A stretch of 64,000 bases of DNA from Candidatus Pantoea haifensis (GCA_018842655.1 JAGTWN010000004.1:2852001-2916000), one strand, 5' to 3'. Shown: positions 9,872 through 24,004, counted from the first letter of the stretch. The notes: generated by a model not told the origin, from the sequence alone. Numbers and translations: made by a program.

Positions 9872-11020
9872 GTGAAGACAAAATTACCGCCTTTTATCGA
9901 ACTCTACCGCCAGTTGATCGCAACACCATCAATCAGCGCAACGGATGCTGCACTGGATCAGAGTAATGAAACTTTAATCAATTTATTGGCTGGCTGGTTT
10001 CGCGACCTCGGCTTCAGCGTAGAAGTGCAGCCGGTACCCGGCACGCGCAACAAATTCAATATGCTGGCCCGCACCGGCAACGGCGCCGGTGGCCTGCTGC
10101 TGGCAGGTCATACCGATACCGTACCCTTTGATGATGGTCGCTGGACGCGCGATCCTTTCACGCTAACCGAACACGACAACAAACTTTACGGTTTAGGCAC
10201 TGCAGACATGAAAGGCTTCTTTGCTTTCATTCTTGATACGCTGCGTGATGTTGATGTGACAACGCTGAGCAAACCGCTTTACATTCTGGCTACCGCTGAT
10301 GAAGAAACAACCATGGCGGGTGCTAAGTATTTTTCTGAATCCACCCAGTGGCGTCCGGACTGCGCCATCATCGGTGAACCGACATCTCTTAAGCCCGTGC
10401 GCGCCCACAAAGGCCATCTTTCCCATGCGATTCGCATCGAAGGTAAATCGGGACACTCCAGCGATCCGGCTCGTGGCGTTAACGCGATTGAGTTAATGCA
10501 TGAATCTATCAGTCATTTAATGCAGTTGCGTAACACGCTGAAAGAGCGTTATCACCATGAGGGTTTCGCGATCCCTTATCCCACCATGAATTTTGGTCAT
10601 ATTAATGGCGGTGATGCTGCTAACCGTATTTGCGCCTGCTGCGAATTGCATATGGATATTCGTCCGCTGCCAGGCCTGACGCTGAGCGATTTAGATGAAT
10701 TACTCAACGAGGCGCTGGCACCTGTAAGCGCGCGCTGGCCAGGCCGAATCAACGTGGGCGAGCTGCACCCACCCATTCCGGGATATGAGTGTCCGGCTAA
10801 CCATGAACTGGTGAAAGTGGTAGAGAAATTACTGGGTACGCCAACTGAAGTGGTGAACTATTGCACCGAAGCACCGTTCATTCAGCAGCTGTGTCCAACT
10901 CTGGTGTTAGGCCCAGGCTCAATTAATCAGGCGCACCAGCCAGATGAATTTATTGATACGGCATTTATAAAGCCCACTCGTGAGCTTATCAGTCAGGTTG
11001 TACAGCATTTTTGTCACTGA
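9872..11020 (+). CDS. argE: Acetylornithine deacetylase ArgE
   Basis: Zinc hydrolase that removes acetate from N-acetylornithine to give ornithine, the linear route of arginine synthesis. 382 residues; M20 peptidase family. The metal-site motifs [13 protein letters not shown] near residue 80, GTADMKG near 110 and the catalytic ADEETTMAG near 143 are all present. It starts with GTG, placed by homology ([15 protein letters not shown]) and by AAGGA upstream. Divergent from argCBGH. A GC-containing hairpin (GGGCATTT/AAATGCCC) follows the stop but has no clear T run. Confidence 0.97.
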   Translation: MKTKLPPFIELYRQLIATPSISATDAALDQSNETLINLLAGWFRDLGFSVEVQPVPGTRNKFNMLARTGNGAGGLLLAGHTDTVPFDDGRWTRDPFTLTEHDNKLYGLGTADMKGFFAFILDTLRDVDVTTLSKPLYILATADEETTMAGAKYFSESTQWRPDCAIIGEPTSLKPVRAHKGHLSHAIRIEGKSGHSSDPARGVNAIELMHESISHLMQLRNTLKERYHHEGFAIPYPTMNFGHINGGDAANRICACCELHMDIRPLPGLTLSDLDELLNEALAPVSARWPGRINVGELHPPIPGYECPANHELVKVVEKLLGTPTEVVNYCTEAPFIQQLCPTLVLGPGSINQAHQPDEFIDTAFIKPTRELISQVVQHFCH

Positions 11021-11264
11021 TTAACATCAAATGGGGCATTTCACTGCAAAAGCAGCAAAATGCCCGGTCATTCTGCGGGATTTAATGATAAGAATAACTT
11101 ATCCCGCTTCGCCTTAATTAAATTCTATGAATTTCCGTTATTTAGCGGCACGTTTGCGTCAGTTTAAGTCAATTGACGAAAGGAACATTACGTGGCTAGA
11201 TAAAAGACGATGTTATGCCCGGTGGGTGTAGAAGTTTAAAAGACGATGAGGGTGTCAGGGTCAA

Positions 11265-13914
11265 ATGAACGAACAATATTCCGCAATGCGAAGTAATGTC
11301 AGTATGCTCGGCAAACTGCTCGGGGATACGATTAAGGATGCGCTTGGAGAGAACATCCTTGAGCGGGTAGAAACCATCCGCAAACTTTCCAAGTCATCCC
11401 GTGCGGGAAATGACACTCATCGCAAGGAGCTGCTCAATACGCTGCAAAATCTGTCTAATGACGAACTCCTGCCGGTTGCGCGTGCCTTTAGTCAGTTCCT
11501 CAATCTCACCAACGTTGCTGAACAGTATCAAACCATCTCTCACAACGGCGAAGGGGCGAATCATCCGGAATTGTTGAAGAAAACGTTCGAAAACCTCAAG
11601 CAGCAGAGCGATATTAGCGAAAGCGCCATCCGCGCCGCGATTGAGTCCTTATCACTGGAACTGGTTCTGACCGCTCATCCGACAGAGATTACCCGTCGTA
11701 CGCTGATCCATAAACTGGTTGAAGTGAATAGCTGTCTGAAGCAGCTCGATCACAGTGATATTTCTGACTACGAACGTAACCAGATCATGCGTCGCCTGCG
11801 TCAGTTAGTGGCGCAAGCGTGGCATACCGATGAAATCCGTAAATACCGTCCAACGCCAATTGATGAAGCCAAATGGGGCTTTGCGGTGGTGGAAAACAGC
11901 CTGTGGGAAGGCGTGCCTGCTTTCCTGCGCGAACTGAACGAGCAGGTTGAAGAGTCATTTGGCATTAAGCTGCCGGTCGATTTTGTCCCGGTGCAGTTTA
12001 CTTCCTGGATGGGCGGCGATCGTGATGGTAACCCAAACGTCACGGCATCGATTACCCGCCATGCCATGCAGTTGAGCCGCTGGAAAGCCGCCGATCTGTT
12101 CCTGCGCGATATTGGCGTACTGATTTCTGAACTGTCGATGTCTGAATGTAGCGATGACGTGCGTGAGTTATGTGGCGATCCAGAGGCGATTGAGCCTTAC
12201 CGCATGATTTTGAAACGCATCCGTAGCCAGCTAATGACCACGCAGTCTTATCTGGAACGTCGCCTGAAAGGTGAACGCCTGCCGCGTCCGGCAGATTTAC
12301 TGGTTTCCAATGACCAACTGTGGCAGCCGCTTTACACGATTTACCAGTCATTGCAGCAGTGCGGTATGGGGATTATCGCCAACGGCCAGTTGCTCGACAC
12401 GCTGCGCCGCGTTAAGTGTTTTGGCGTACCGCTGGTACGTATCGACCTGCGCCAGGAAAGTACCCGCCATACCTTAGCCATTGCTGAAGTCACCCGTTAT
12501 CTGGGCCTCGGCGATTACGAAAGCTGGTCAGAAGCTGACAAGCAGGCTTTCCTGATCCGCGAACTGAATTCCAAACGTCCTCTGCTGCCGCGTAGCTGGG
12601 AACCCAGCGACGATACACGTGAAGTGCTGGAAACCTGCCGCGTTGCGGCTGAAGCGCCGCAAGGCTCCATTGCTGCTTACGTGATTTCGATGGCAAAAAC
12701 GCCCTCCGACGTGCTGGCTGTGCATTTACTGTTAAAAGAGGCCGGTATTTCTTTTGCCATGCCGGTGGCGCCACTGTTTGAAACCCTTGACGACCTGAAC
12801 AACGCCAATGACGTGATGAGCCAGCTTCTCAGCATTGACTGGTATCGCGGTTTTATTCAGGGCAAACAGATGGTGATGATTGGCTATTCCGACTCGGCGA
12901 AAGATGCCGGAGTCATGGCCGCCAGTTGGGCGCAGTATCAGGCGCAGGATGCGTTGATCAAAACCTGTGAAAAAGCAGGTATTTCATTAACGCTGTTCCA
13001 CGGACGCGGCGGCACCATTGGTCGTGGCGGTGCGCCTGCTCACGCGGCACTGCTGTCGCAACCCCTGGCAGCCTGAAAGGCGGCCTGCGCGTGACGGAAC
13101 AGGGTGAAATGATCCGCTTTAAGTACGGATTGCCAGAGGTCACCATCGCCAGCCTGTCGCTTTATACCGGTGCAATTCTGGAAGCCAACCTGATGCCGCC
13201 GCCAGAACCGAAAAAGAGTGGCGCAGCATCATGGATCAGCTCTCTGCCGATTCCTGCGCTATGTATCGCGGTTACGTCCGTGAAAATCCTGATTTCGTGC
13301 CCTACTTCCGCTCGGCAACACCTGAGCAAGAACTGGGTAAACTGCCGCTCGGCTCGCGTCCGGCGAAGCGTCGCCCCACCGGTGGCGTTGAATCCCTGCG
13401 CGCCATCCCGTGGATTTTTGCCTGGACGCAAAACCGTTTGATGCTGCCTGCCTGGCTGGGTGCCGGTGCCGCCTTACAACAGGCAATGGACGCGGGACAT
13501 CAGGATCAGCTGGAAGCGATGTGTCGCGACTGGCCTTTCTTCTCTACCCGCCTCGGCATGCTTGAAATGGTGTTCTCCAAAGCTGACCTGTGGCTGGCGG
13601 AATACTACGATCAGCGTCTGGTGGATAAATCGCTGTGGCCGCTGGGCAAACAGTTACGCGATCAGTTAGATGCGGATATTAAAGCAGTATTAACCATCGC
13701 CAACGATGCACATTTAATGGCTGACCAGCCGTGGATTGCGGAGTCGATTGCCCTGCGCAACGTCTATACCGATCCGCTTAATGTTCTTCAGGCGGAGCTG
13801 CTGCATCGCTCGCGCGCCCAGGAAGAGCGTGGTAACGAGCCAGATGCACGGGTTGAACAGGCGCTGATGGTAACGATTGCGGGCGTAGCCGCCGGGATGC
13901 GTAACACCGGCTAG
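11265..13914 (+). CDS. ppc: Phosphoenolpyruvate carboxylase Ppc (two frame breaks at homopolymers)
   Basis: Anaplerotic enzyme that makes oxaloacetate from phosphoenolpyruvate and bicarbonate. The repaired product is 883 residues, the E. coli length. Motifs seen: [12 protein letters not shown] with the catalytic His near residue 138, [15 protein letters not shown] near 245, and [14 protein letters not shown] near 580. Frame breaks: C4 at 13062-13065 (SQP then GSLKGG) and A5 at 13211-13215 (PPPEP then EWRSIMD), each cured by one more base. The gene ends in the conserved GMRNTG. The following hairpin is its terminator. Confidence 0.94.
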
Positions 13915-13978
13915 CGGTAAAACATGCCTGGATGCAGAAGGTCATCTGTAACTGGCATCACAAGCCGAACGCAACAAT

Positions 13979-14008
13979 AAAAGGCTCACTGAAATGAGCC
14001 TTTTATTA
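13979..14008 (+). terminator. Intrinsic terminator of ppc
   Basis: The stem AAAGGCTCA/TGAGCCTTTT has a six-base loop and is followed by TTTTATT on the plus strand, about 65 bases past the ppc stop. Confidence 0.85.
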
Positions 14009-14569
14009 ATATTGTTGCTTATCAATTATCTTTGCGCTCTTCATCGACTGTCACACATAAGGAAACGACTCTTCTTGTTAATTCAATGCAACCACAAAAT
14101 GAGCTGGCGATAATCATAATTTTAGCGAAACCCGGCGAAAGGAAATTAAGCCAACTATTAGGCAATAACCCACAGGGAGCTAAAAAAGTCGAAGCGATTA
14201 ATATACCTGGTATAACACAGGCTTCATTTAATCTTCTCTTGGTGATTATCATGAGCAGGTGCCAGTCGAGTGACAATTACTGCCAGCATTCCTTCCTGAG
14301 CCAACGCCACTCACTAAAATTAATTCTTCTGCGGGGGAATATCAATTATTACCATGAAAAGCTGATGTCAAACACAAGAGATTAAAAACAAGACTAAATA
14401 AAAAAACACATACAGTCAGACTGAATTAATTACCGATGAGATTTAAGTGTTATTCTAAAACCCATTCAATCTTATATTATTAACAGTAAGCTTTACTCAT
14501 TGGCGTAATATAAACGTGTTCATTAAAAACAGCATAACAGCTATTCCCAGGTTTAATTTTCTGCAAAAT
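14009..14569. other. AT-rich intergenic stretch without a supported gene (ppc-metF)
   Basis: About 560 bases, clearly richer in A+T than the flanking genes. Weak open frames exist on both strands (plus 14032-14385, minus 14022-14276), but neither has a convincing ribosome-binding site or a product I recognise. In E. coli this interval between ppc and metF holds several genes (such as katG). The low-GC remainder here could be decayed or acquired DNA, or a silenced (H-NS-bound) stretch; I cannot tell which. Confidence 0.5.
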
Positions 14570-14602
14570 AAAAAAACGTTATCCCTCGCGGTGATAACGG
14601 TT
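14570..14602 (-). terminator. Intrinsic terminator downstream of metF
   Basis: On the minus strand the hairpin CGTTATCACC...GGGATAACG is followed by a run of seven T. It lies about 40 bases past the metF stop. Confidence 0.75.
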
Positions 14603-14639
14603 TTAAAAATCTAACGGCCAGCGGCTTAGCTAAGCTGCA

Positions 14640-15544
<905 letters not shown>

Positions 15545-15576
15545 TCATTGATCACGTCGGTTAACTGTTGCCCCGT

Positions 15577-15608
15577 GAACATCCATACGTTTAGACGTCC
15601 AGATGCTC
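15577..15608. promoter_or_regulatory. Tandem met boxes (MetJ operator) upstream of metF
   Basis: Four consecutive eight-base units, read on the minus strand as GAGCATCT, GGACGTCT, AAACGTAT and GGATGTTC, resemble the MetJ consensus AGACGTCT. They start about 40 bases before the metF start codon. MetJ with S-adenosylmethionine should repress metF here. Confidence 0.8.
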
Positions 15609-15748
15609 AAAATGAACGATTCTTAGCGCAGCGTCAACTTAAAAATGATTGAGAACGGTGATAAATGTTCAAACAACCTGAAAGAAATGCATTTGAGGGG
15701 GATAAAAAGGATGGCAGGACAGGCGCAGTGAACGCCTGTCCACACTAA

Positions 15749-18184
15749 CTAAAGCAGTTGAGCGAGACGATTAATATCTGACTGAATCGCCCCAGCGGTG
15801 ACATCACGCCCCGCGCCAGGCCCGCGGATCACCAATGGGTTATCACGATACCAGCGGCTTTCAATCGCAAAAACATTATCGCACGGCAGCAGCGAGGCCA
15901 GAGGATGAGCCGGACGTACTGCTTCCACACCCACGCGCGCTTTGCCATTGGCATCAAAACGCGCGACGTAGCGCAGCACTAAACCCATCTCCTGCGCCGC
16001 TTCAAAACGCTGCAACATCTGCTCATTCAATTCATCGCCGTTTTCAAAGAAATGATCGACTGAACAATTTTCACAGTTGCCAGGTACCAGCGACTCAACA
16101 CGCACCTGATCGGGTTCGATGTTGTAACCCGCTTCACGCGCCAGGATTATCAGCTTGCGCATCACATCCTGACCAGAAAGGTCAACGCGCGGATCGGGCT
16201 CGGTTAATCCCTGTTGCCACGCCTGATCCACCAACTCGGTAAAGGGCACCGAGCCGTCAAACTGCAAAAATAACCATGAGAGTGTGCCAGAGAAGATACC
16301 GCTAATAGCTAAAATGGTATCGCCACTGTCGCGCAAATCGCGCACCGTATAGTTAATCGGTAAACCTGCACCCACCGTCGCGTTATAGAGCCAGTGACGT
16401 CCCGTTTTAGTAAAGGCATCACGGATTTGACGCCAGGTTTGGCTGTCTGACGCGCCCGCCACTTTATTTGCACTGATGACGTGGAAACCGTGGCTGGCAA
16501 AATCAAGATATTGCTGCGCCAGCGGCGTGCTGGCAGTGACATCCAGAACGACTAAATCATCAAACGGATGCGCACGCATCCACAGGAACAGCGACTCTTC
16601 ATCACGCTCTTCCGCTTCATCATCAAAAAAGGCTAACGCACGGCTGGCGTCCAGCCCTTCATAACTCAGCAGGCTGCGACGGCTGTCTGCCACACCCGCC
16701 AGGATAAATTCAAAGCCCGTGCGTGCAGAAAGCGTTTCGTGTTCGCGTGCGAACAGCTCAAGCCAGCGTGAACCGATATTACCTTTACCAAACAGCATCA
16801 GCCCGATACGCTTTTCTGCACGAAACAGGGATTGATGCAAACCCTGCACCAGATGCTGCGTGGGGCCAACACGCAATACCGCCACAACGCTGATGTGATC
16901 TTCTGATTGCCAGATAAATTCTATCGGCTGATCTTTCATTTGCTGCCAGAAGCGGTGCGTATGCAGTGGATTGCGGGTGACGCCAGCGCCCACCAGCGCG
17001 ACCAGCGCCAGCCCGTCACGCAGTTGCAGATGCCCCGGCAAGCCAGCGTCCTGTAACAGCGTGAAGGCGCTGTTCACCACTTCCGAGGTGTAGCAGAGTT
17101 GCAACAAGTAACGGTCGGGATGTACGCCGATGGCCAGTGGACGCAATTGTGCCCGCTTGAGCAATAAATCGATCTCTTTCTGCAGGAGGGCAAAATCATG
17201 TTGCTCTGGCAGCTGGATCTCAATCAGGCAGACATCGTCATGGCTGGTGACAATACGCGCACCGGTTCCCGATGCCAGCACGCGCTCAATACGTGTAGAG
17301 CCTTGCTCCGGCTGGTAACTGCAGCGTAATTGCAGATCAATATCACTGCCCGAAACGGGTTGCAGCGTGCGCGTGTGTAAAACTGGCGCAGCAAGACGCG
17401 CCAGTTCACTGGCTTCGTCGAGACGCAGCAGCGGAAGCAGGCAGGCATCAGGAACTTTGCGTGGATCAGCACTGTAAACCCCGGCAACGTCGCTCCAGAT
17501 GGTGACACGCCCCACGCCTGCCAGCGCGCCAATCTGCGTAGCGGAATAGTCAGAACCGTTGCGGCCCAGCAGCACCGTTTCACCCGCTTCGTTGCGGCTG
17601 ATAAATCCAGTTACAACGATGCGTTTATGCGGATGTTGCGCCAGCAGTGTTTGCAGTAGCGGCCACGATTTTCCTTCATCAACTTGTGGCTGTGCCGCGC
17701 GTTCGGCACGCAGGAAATCACGTGCGTCCAGCCAGCAAGCCTCAATGTCACGCTGGCTTAATACGGCCGCCATCAGACGTGCCGACCAGACTTCGCCATG
17801 CCCGACGACTTCGGCGTATACCGCCTCGGTAATTGTGCCATCCAGCAGCGCAGCCAGTTTTTCTAAATCGCGAATAAACGTAGCGATCATCGGTTCGGCA
17901 ATGTCAGCAGGCAATAAAGCCGCGATCAGGTCGCTTTGATAGCGCCGTAAAGCCTGTTGCACCTGATGCGCCGACAGCCGATCGCTGTGGCTGAGTTTCA
18001 GCCAACTGATCAGCTGATTGGTGGTTGAACCTGCGGCCGAGACCACCATCATATCGCCCGGCTGGCTGTAATCCGCCATAATGCTGGCCACGCGCTGATA
18101 ACAACGCGCATCCGCCAGGCTACTGCCACCAAATTTGTGCAACTGCTTACTGTTCGGCGTTCCCGCGCCTGCTGAAATCGTCAT
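15749..18184 (-). CDS. metL: Bifunctional aspartokinase II / homoserine dehydrogenase II MetL
   Basis: Two-domain enzyme for the first and third steps from aspartate towards methionine. 811 residues, one more than E. coli. The N-terminal aspartokinase has KFGGSSLAD near residue 17 and LLGRNGSDYSAT near 208. A regulatory middle follows. The C-terminal homoserine dehydrogenase begins at MLFGKGNIGSRWLELF near 465 and has the NATVGAGLP motif near 600. It lies two bases after metB, so metBL is one transcript repressed by MetJ. A hairpin GGACAGGCG/CGCCTGTCC at 15717-15741 lies just past the stop but its T run is distant. Confidence 0.97.
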   Translation of the reverse strand: MTISAGAGTPNSKQLHKFGGSSLADARCYQRVASIMADYSQPGDMMVVSAAGSTTNQLISWLKLSHSDRLSAHQVQQALRRYQSDLIAALLPADIAEPMIATFIRDLEKLAALLDGTITEAVYAEVVGHGEVWSARLMAAVLSQRDIEACWLDARDFLRAERAAQPQVDEGKSWPLLQTLLAQHPHKRIVVTGFISRNEAGETVLLGRNGSDYSATQIGALAGVGRVTIWSDVAGVYSADPRKVPDACLLPLLRLDEASELARLAAPVLHTRTLQPVSGSDIDLQLRCSYQPEQGSTRIERVLASGTGARIVTSHDDVCLIEIQLPEQHDFALLQKEIDLLLKRAQLRPLAIGVHPDRYLLQLCYTSEVVNSAFTLLQDAGLPGHLQLRDGLALVALVGAGVTRNPLHTHRFWQQMKDQPIEFIWQSEDHISVVAVLRVGPTQHLVQGLHQSLFRAEKRIGLMLFGKGNIGSRWLELFAREHETLSARTGFEFILAGVADSRRSLLSYEGLDASRALAFFDDEAEERDEESLFLWMRAHPFDDLVVLDVTASTPLAQQYLDFASHGFHVISANKVAGASDSQTWRQIRDAFTKTGRHWLYNATVGAGLPINYTVRDLRDSGDTILAISGIFSGTLSWLFLQFDGSVPFTELVDQAWQQGLTEPDPRVDLSGQDVMRKLIILAREAGYNIEPDQVRVESLVPGNCENCSVDHFFENGDELNEQMLQRFEAAQEMGLVLRYVARFDANGKARVGVEAVRPAHPLASLLPCDNVFAIESRWYRDNPLVIRGPGAGRDVTAGAIQSDINRLAQLL

Positions 18185-18186
18185 GC

Positions 18187-19347
18187 TTAACCCTCGGCTG
18201 CGATCCGGAATGCATTATCCAAATCGGCAATTAAATCTTCGTGATCCTCAATGCCGACCGAAACACGCAGCAGCGTTTCGGAAATACCTGCTGCGGCACG
18301 CGCTTCGGCAGACATGCCTGCGTGCGTCATGGTGGCAGTGTGAGAAATTAAACTTTCCACGCCGCCGAGTGATTCAGCCAGCGTGAAGAGCTGCAATGCT
18401 TTCAGGAAGCGACGCAGCAACGCTTCATCGCCATCCAGCTCAAAACTGAGCATGGCACCAAAGCCACGCTGCTGGCGTACCGCATACTCGTGACCGGCAT
18501 TTTCCGCCAGCGAAGGATGATACAACTTTTTCACTAATTTCTGTTGCTTCAGGTAATCAACAATCGCCAGAGCATTACGCTGGGCGGCTGCCATGCGCGG
18601 AGCAAGAGTACGCAGGCCACGCAGTAATAAATAGCTGTCAAAAGCGGCGCCGGTTACGCCAATATTGTTTGCCCACCAGGCAAGGTCGGTAGCCAGCTGT
18701 GGATCTTTGGCTATCACTGCTCCTGCAACCACGTCTGAATGGCCGTTGAGGTATTTAGTGCAAGAGTGAATAACCAGGTCAGCGCCCAGCGCCAGCGGAT
18801 TTTGTAACGCCGGGCTCAGAAAAGTGTTATCGACCACGCTAATGGCACCAGCTTCACGCGCGGCTTCACAGATAGCCGCAATATCCACTACGCGCAGCAG
18901 CGGATTGCTTGGGCTTTCAACTAACACCAGTTTGGGCTTTTCATTGAGCGCAGCCTGTAACGCTGCTTTGTCACCCTGATCGACAAATTTCACCCGATAC
19001 GCGCCGCGCTTGCTCAGGCTGTCAAACAGGCGATAACTGCCGCCATAGCAGTCGTGAGGTGCCACTAACAGATCGCCAGGCTTCAGGAACACGGTTGTCA
19101 CTAAATGAATTGCCGACATACCGGTATTGGTTAATACCGCACCTGCGCCACCTTCCAGTTCAGCCAGTGCGCGCTGTACTACGTCACGTGTAGGGTTGCC
19201 GCGACGTGAGTAGTCATGAGCGCGCGGCTCATTAAAGTCTAAAAAGTTATAGGTGCTGGAGAGGTGAATCGGTGGGACAACGCAGCCATATTGCTCGTCA
19301 TCATTCAAACCGCTGCGAACTGCGATGGTTGCCTGTTTACGCGTCAT
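18187..19347 (-). CDS. metB: Cystathionine gamma-synthase MetB
   Basis: PLP enzyme that joins O-succinylhomoserine and cysteine to give cystathionine in methionine synthesis. 386 residues, as in E. coli. The PLP lysine lies in SCTKYLNGHSD near residue 198, and SRRGNPTRD and SNPLLRVVDI are typical of the Cys/Met metabolism PLP family. First gene of metBL, divergent from metJ across five met boxes. Confidence 0.97.
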   Translation of the reverse strand: MTRKQATIAVRSGLNDDEQYGCVVPPIHLSSTYNFLDFNEPRAHDYSRRGNPTRDVVQRALAELEGGAGAVLTNTGMSAIHLVTTVFLKPGDLLVAPHDCYGGSYRLFDSLSKRGAYRVKFVDQGDKAALQAALNEKPKLVLVESPSNPLLRVVDIAAICEAAREAGAISVVDNTFLSPALQNPLALGADLVIHSCTKYLNGHSDVVAGAVIAKDPQLATDLAWWANNIGVTGAAFDSYLLLRGLRTLAPRMAAAQRNALAIVDYLKQQKLVKKLYHPSLAENAGHEYAVRQQRGFGAMLSFELDGDEALLRRFLKALQLFTLAESLGGVESLISHTATMTHAGMSAEARAAAGISETLLRVSVGIEDHEDLIADLDNAFRIAAEG

Positions 19348-19405
19348 GGTGCTAACTGTTCCTGAAGAGTGAAATAATGAGGCAACAGGATAGCACCCCG
19401 TAATT

Positions 19406-19453
19406 AGACGTCAATACATCTGGACATCTAAATGTCTTTGCGTATAGATTGAG
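19406..19453. promoter_or_regulatory. Array of met boxes (MetJ operators) between metB and metJ
   Basis: At least five tandem eight-base units (AGACGTCA, ATACATCT, GGACATCT, AAATGTCT, TTGCGTAT) follow the MetJ consensus AGACGTCT. The array matches the E. coli metJ/metBL control region. It should mediate both repression of metBL and autoregulation of metJ. Confidence 0.88.
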
Positions 19454-19619
19454 CAAAATCGCAATACCCGCTAAAATTACGCGTCATCGCCTGACGTTCA
19501 ACTTTGTTGCGAGAGATTACTGAACGGAGAAAACCCGCCATTTAAGGGGCCAGGCATTAAAAAATCAGGCATAATCCGCTGATTTCCTAACATTTAACTT
19601 TTATTGATTAAGGTAACCC

Positions 19620-19937
19620 ATGGCTGAATGGAACGGCGAATATATCAGCCCGTACGCTGAGCACGGTAAGAAGAGCGAGCAGGTTAAAAAGATTACGGTT
19701 TCTATCCCGTTGAGCGTGCTAAAGATTTTAACGGATGAGCGCACCCGCCGTCAGGTAAATAATTTGCGCCACGCCACTAATAGCGAACTGCTGTGCGAAG
19801 CCTTTTTACACGCCTTTACCGGGCAACCTCTGCCGGACGATGTTGACCTGCGTAAAGAACGCAGTGATGAAATTCCCGAGGAAGCGAAAAAGATCATGCG
19901 TGATATGGGCATCGATCCTGATACCTGGGAATACTGA
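19620..19937 (+). CDS. metJ: Methionine repressor MetJ
   Basis: Ribbon-helix-helix repressor with S-adenosylmethionine as corepressor. 105 residues, as in E. coli. The DNA-contacting strand [15 protein letters not shown] lies near residue 22, followed by helix A ([16 protein letters not shown]). The start is preceded by AAGGTAA. It is divergent from metBL and convergent with rpmE across a strong two-way terminator. Confidence 0.98.
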   Translation: MAEWNGEYISPYAEHGKKSEQVKKITVSIPLSVLKILTDERTRRQVNNLRHATNSELLCEAFLHAFTGQPLPDDVDLRKERSDEIPEEAKKIMRDMGIDPDTWEY

Positions 19938-19948
19938 GTCGCCTGAAA

Positions 19949-19979
19949 CAAAAAACCCAGCCGAAGCTGGGTTTTTTGT
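19949..19979. terminator. Two-way intrinsic terminator between metJ and rpmE
   Basis: The stem AACCCAGC/GCTGGGTT has loop CGAA, with A6 on the left and T6 on the right. It works for metJ on the plus strand and rpmE on the minus strand. Confidence 0.9.
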
Positions 19980-20014
19980 TGCCGTCGAATCGGACTGATT
20001 CGAATGCCGTAATC

Positions 20015-20230
20015 TTATTTTTTGCTGCCTGGCAGGCTGAAACGCTTGTTGAAGCGGTCAACACGGCCACCAGTTGCAACTTCACGCTGCTTACCGGTGT
20101 AGAACGGGTGGCACTGACCACATACGTCCAGGTTCAGTTCGTGAGTCAGCGTAGAGCGCGTATGAATCACGTTACCGCAAGTACAGTTGATGGTCACTGC
20201 TTCGTATTTTGGGTGAATACCTTGTTTCAT
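20015..20230 (-). CDS. rpmE: 50S ribosomal protein L31 (zinc-binding form)
   Basis: Large-subunit protein at the intersubunit bridge. 71 residues from [12 protein letters not shown]; the frame is open upstream to 20284, but homology fixes the start at 20230. Zinc-binding cysteines are present (NCTCGN and [10 protein letters not shown]), so this is the C+ type, which can be replaced by a zinc-free paralogue under zinc starvation. The C-terminal [11 protein letters not shown] is typical. Confidence 0.97.
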   Translation of the reverse strand: MKQGIHPKYEAVTINCTCGNVIHTRSTLTHELNLDVCGQCHPFYTGKQREVATGGRVDRFNKRFSLPGSKK

Positions 20231-20453
20231 GGAAAACCTCATATAAGGCCGTGTCGCTCTCCGTGCCAGGGATAAAACCTGCACAGCACCACACGCGATT
20301 GAACATTAAAGTAAACTTCGACCAGACTTTTCTCATCGAAGGCGGCATAGTATACAGACATCTGTAGCTTGCTGCAAATATAAGCTGATATATCCGCTCA
20401 ACGCACCAGCGTGTACACTAACTTCCCGCTTATTGAACCGGAAAGAGATTGCT

Positions 20454-22648
<2,195 letters not shown>

Positions 22649-22813
22649 ATCACGTCAGGCTGCGAGCCAGATCGAAAAAAGTCGCATAAGTCACAATTTT
22701 TATGCAAATTAAGTAACAACCTTGCCGGGCAATCGTTAACAATGTTGCCCGGCTCGCTTTTTCAGCCAGACAAAACAAACATTCGAACGCGCTTAACGCG
22801 TCAGGAGACAGTG

Positions 22814-23851
22814 TTGGAGCAGAATCAACAACCGTCCGCCGCGACGATGAAAGATGTGGCGGAAAAAGCGGGCGTATCGACCGCTACCGTTTCGCGCGCG
22901 CTCATGAATCCGGAAAAAGTCTCTGCCGCAACCCGTCAGAAAGTTGAGCAGGCTGTTACTGCCGTTGGCTATGCGGCGCATGGTGCGACGCGCAATACAC
23001 GCCGCGGCGAAACGCAAACCATCCTGGTGATTGTGCCCGATATTTGCGATCCCTTTTTCAGCGAAATCATTCGTGGCGTCGAAGTTACGGCGGCGCAAGA
23101 AGGCTATCTGGTGCTGATTGGCGATTGCGCCCACCAAAATCAGCAAGAAAAAACCTTTATGAATTTAATGCTGACGCGGCAAATTGACGGCATGGTGCTG
23201 CTCGGTTCTCAGTTGCCATTTGAGGCGAGTCTGGATGAACAGCGCAACCTGCCGCCCATGGTGATGGCAAATGAATTCGCGCCTGAAATGTCACTGCCTA
23301 CCGTTCATATTGATAATCTGACCGCTGCCTTCAATGCGGTTAATCATCTCTTACAGTTGGGTCATAAACAGATCGCCTGCATTGCCGGTCCCGAAACCAT
23401 GCCGCTTTGCCAGTACCGCTTACAAGGTTATGTACAAGCGATGCGTCGCAGCGGATTAACTGTCGATCCAACTTATATTGTACGCGGCGATTTCACGTTT
23501 GAAGCTGGCGTGGCCGCGATGAAGCAACTGCTGGCCCTGGCCCAACCGCCGCAGGCACTGTTTTGCCACAGCGATATCATGGCACTCGGCGCGATAAATC
23601 AGGCAAAGCGCATGGGGTTACGTGTTCCGGAGGATCTGTCCGTCGTGGGGTTTGATGATATCGAGCTTGCACGCTACTGCGAGCCGCCGCTAACCACCGT
23701 GACACAACCGCGTTATCAGATTGGCCGGGAGGCCATGCTGTTGCTGTTAGATGAGCTACAGGGTAAACGTGTAAACAATGGCTCACGCTTGCTTGAGGCC
23801 GAGCTGGCAGTACGTGGCAGCACAGCACCAGGTAAAAAGCGTGAAAAATAA
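22814..23851 (+). CDS. cytR: LacI-family repressor of nucleoside uptake and catabolism CytR
   Basis: Represses cytidine/nucleoside transport and catabolic genes together with cAMP-CRP, and is relieved by cytidine. The 345-residue product has a LacI helix-turn-helix (TMKDVAEKAGVSTATVSRAL) near residue 11 and the periplasmic-binding-protein-like core. The proposed start is a TTG at 22814 with AGGAG six bases upstream; an adjacent GTG (22811) is too close to that site. It lies between priA and ftsN as in E. coli. Confidence 0.95.
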   Translation: MEQNQQPSAATMKDVAEKAGVSTATVSRALMNPEKVSAATRQKVEQAVTAVGYAAHGATRNTRRGETQTILVIVPDICDPFFSEIIRGVEVTAAQEGYLVLIGDCAHQNQQEKTFMNLMLTRQIDGMVLLGSQLPFEASLDEQRNLPPMVMANEFAPEMSLPTVHIDNLTAAFNAVNHLLQLGHKQIACIAGPETMPLCQYRLQGYVQAMRRSGLTVDPTYIVRGDFTFEAGVAAMKQLLALAQPPQALFCHSDIMALGAINQAKRMGLRVPEDLSVVGFDDIELARYCEPPLTTVTQPRYQIGREAMLLLLDELQGKRVNNGSRLLEAELAVRGSTAPGKKREK

Positions 23852-24004
23852 GCGCATTCACTGGCTATTTTCAGTAGATTCTTAAGGCGAACACCGCTGG
23901 TCAAAGTTCCTACCCTTAAGTAACATGGCGGACTCCTTGTCGGGCGGGTTAAAAGCAACAAAATCGCCCATTTGGCACTATTTTTGAAGGGTATCAGGAC
24001 GAGA

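Noticed and set aside
13061-13216. Programmed ribosomal frameshifting in ppc, argH and others
   Set aside because: Slippery-site structures are not evident, each break is in a mononucleotide run, and the restored protein is the normal family member.
14022-14276. Minus-strand open frame of 84 codons, hydrophobic
   Set aside because: Starts with TTG, abuts the ppc terminator and overlaps the opposite frame; nothing supports either.
14032-14385. Plus-strand open frame of 117 codons
   Set aside because: No convincing ribosome-binding site, odd composition and no recognisable domain; it lies in an AT-rich gap.
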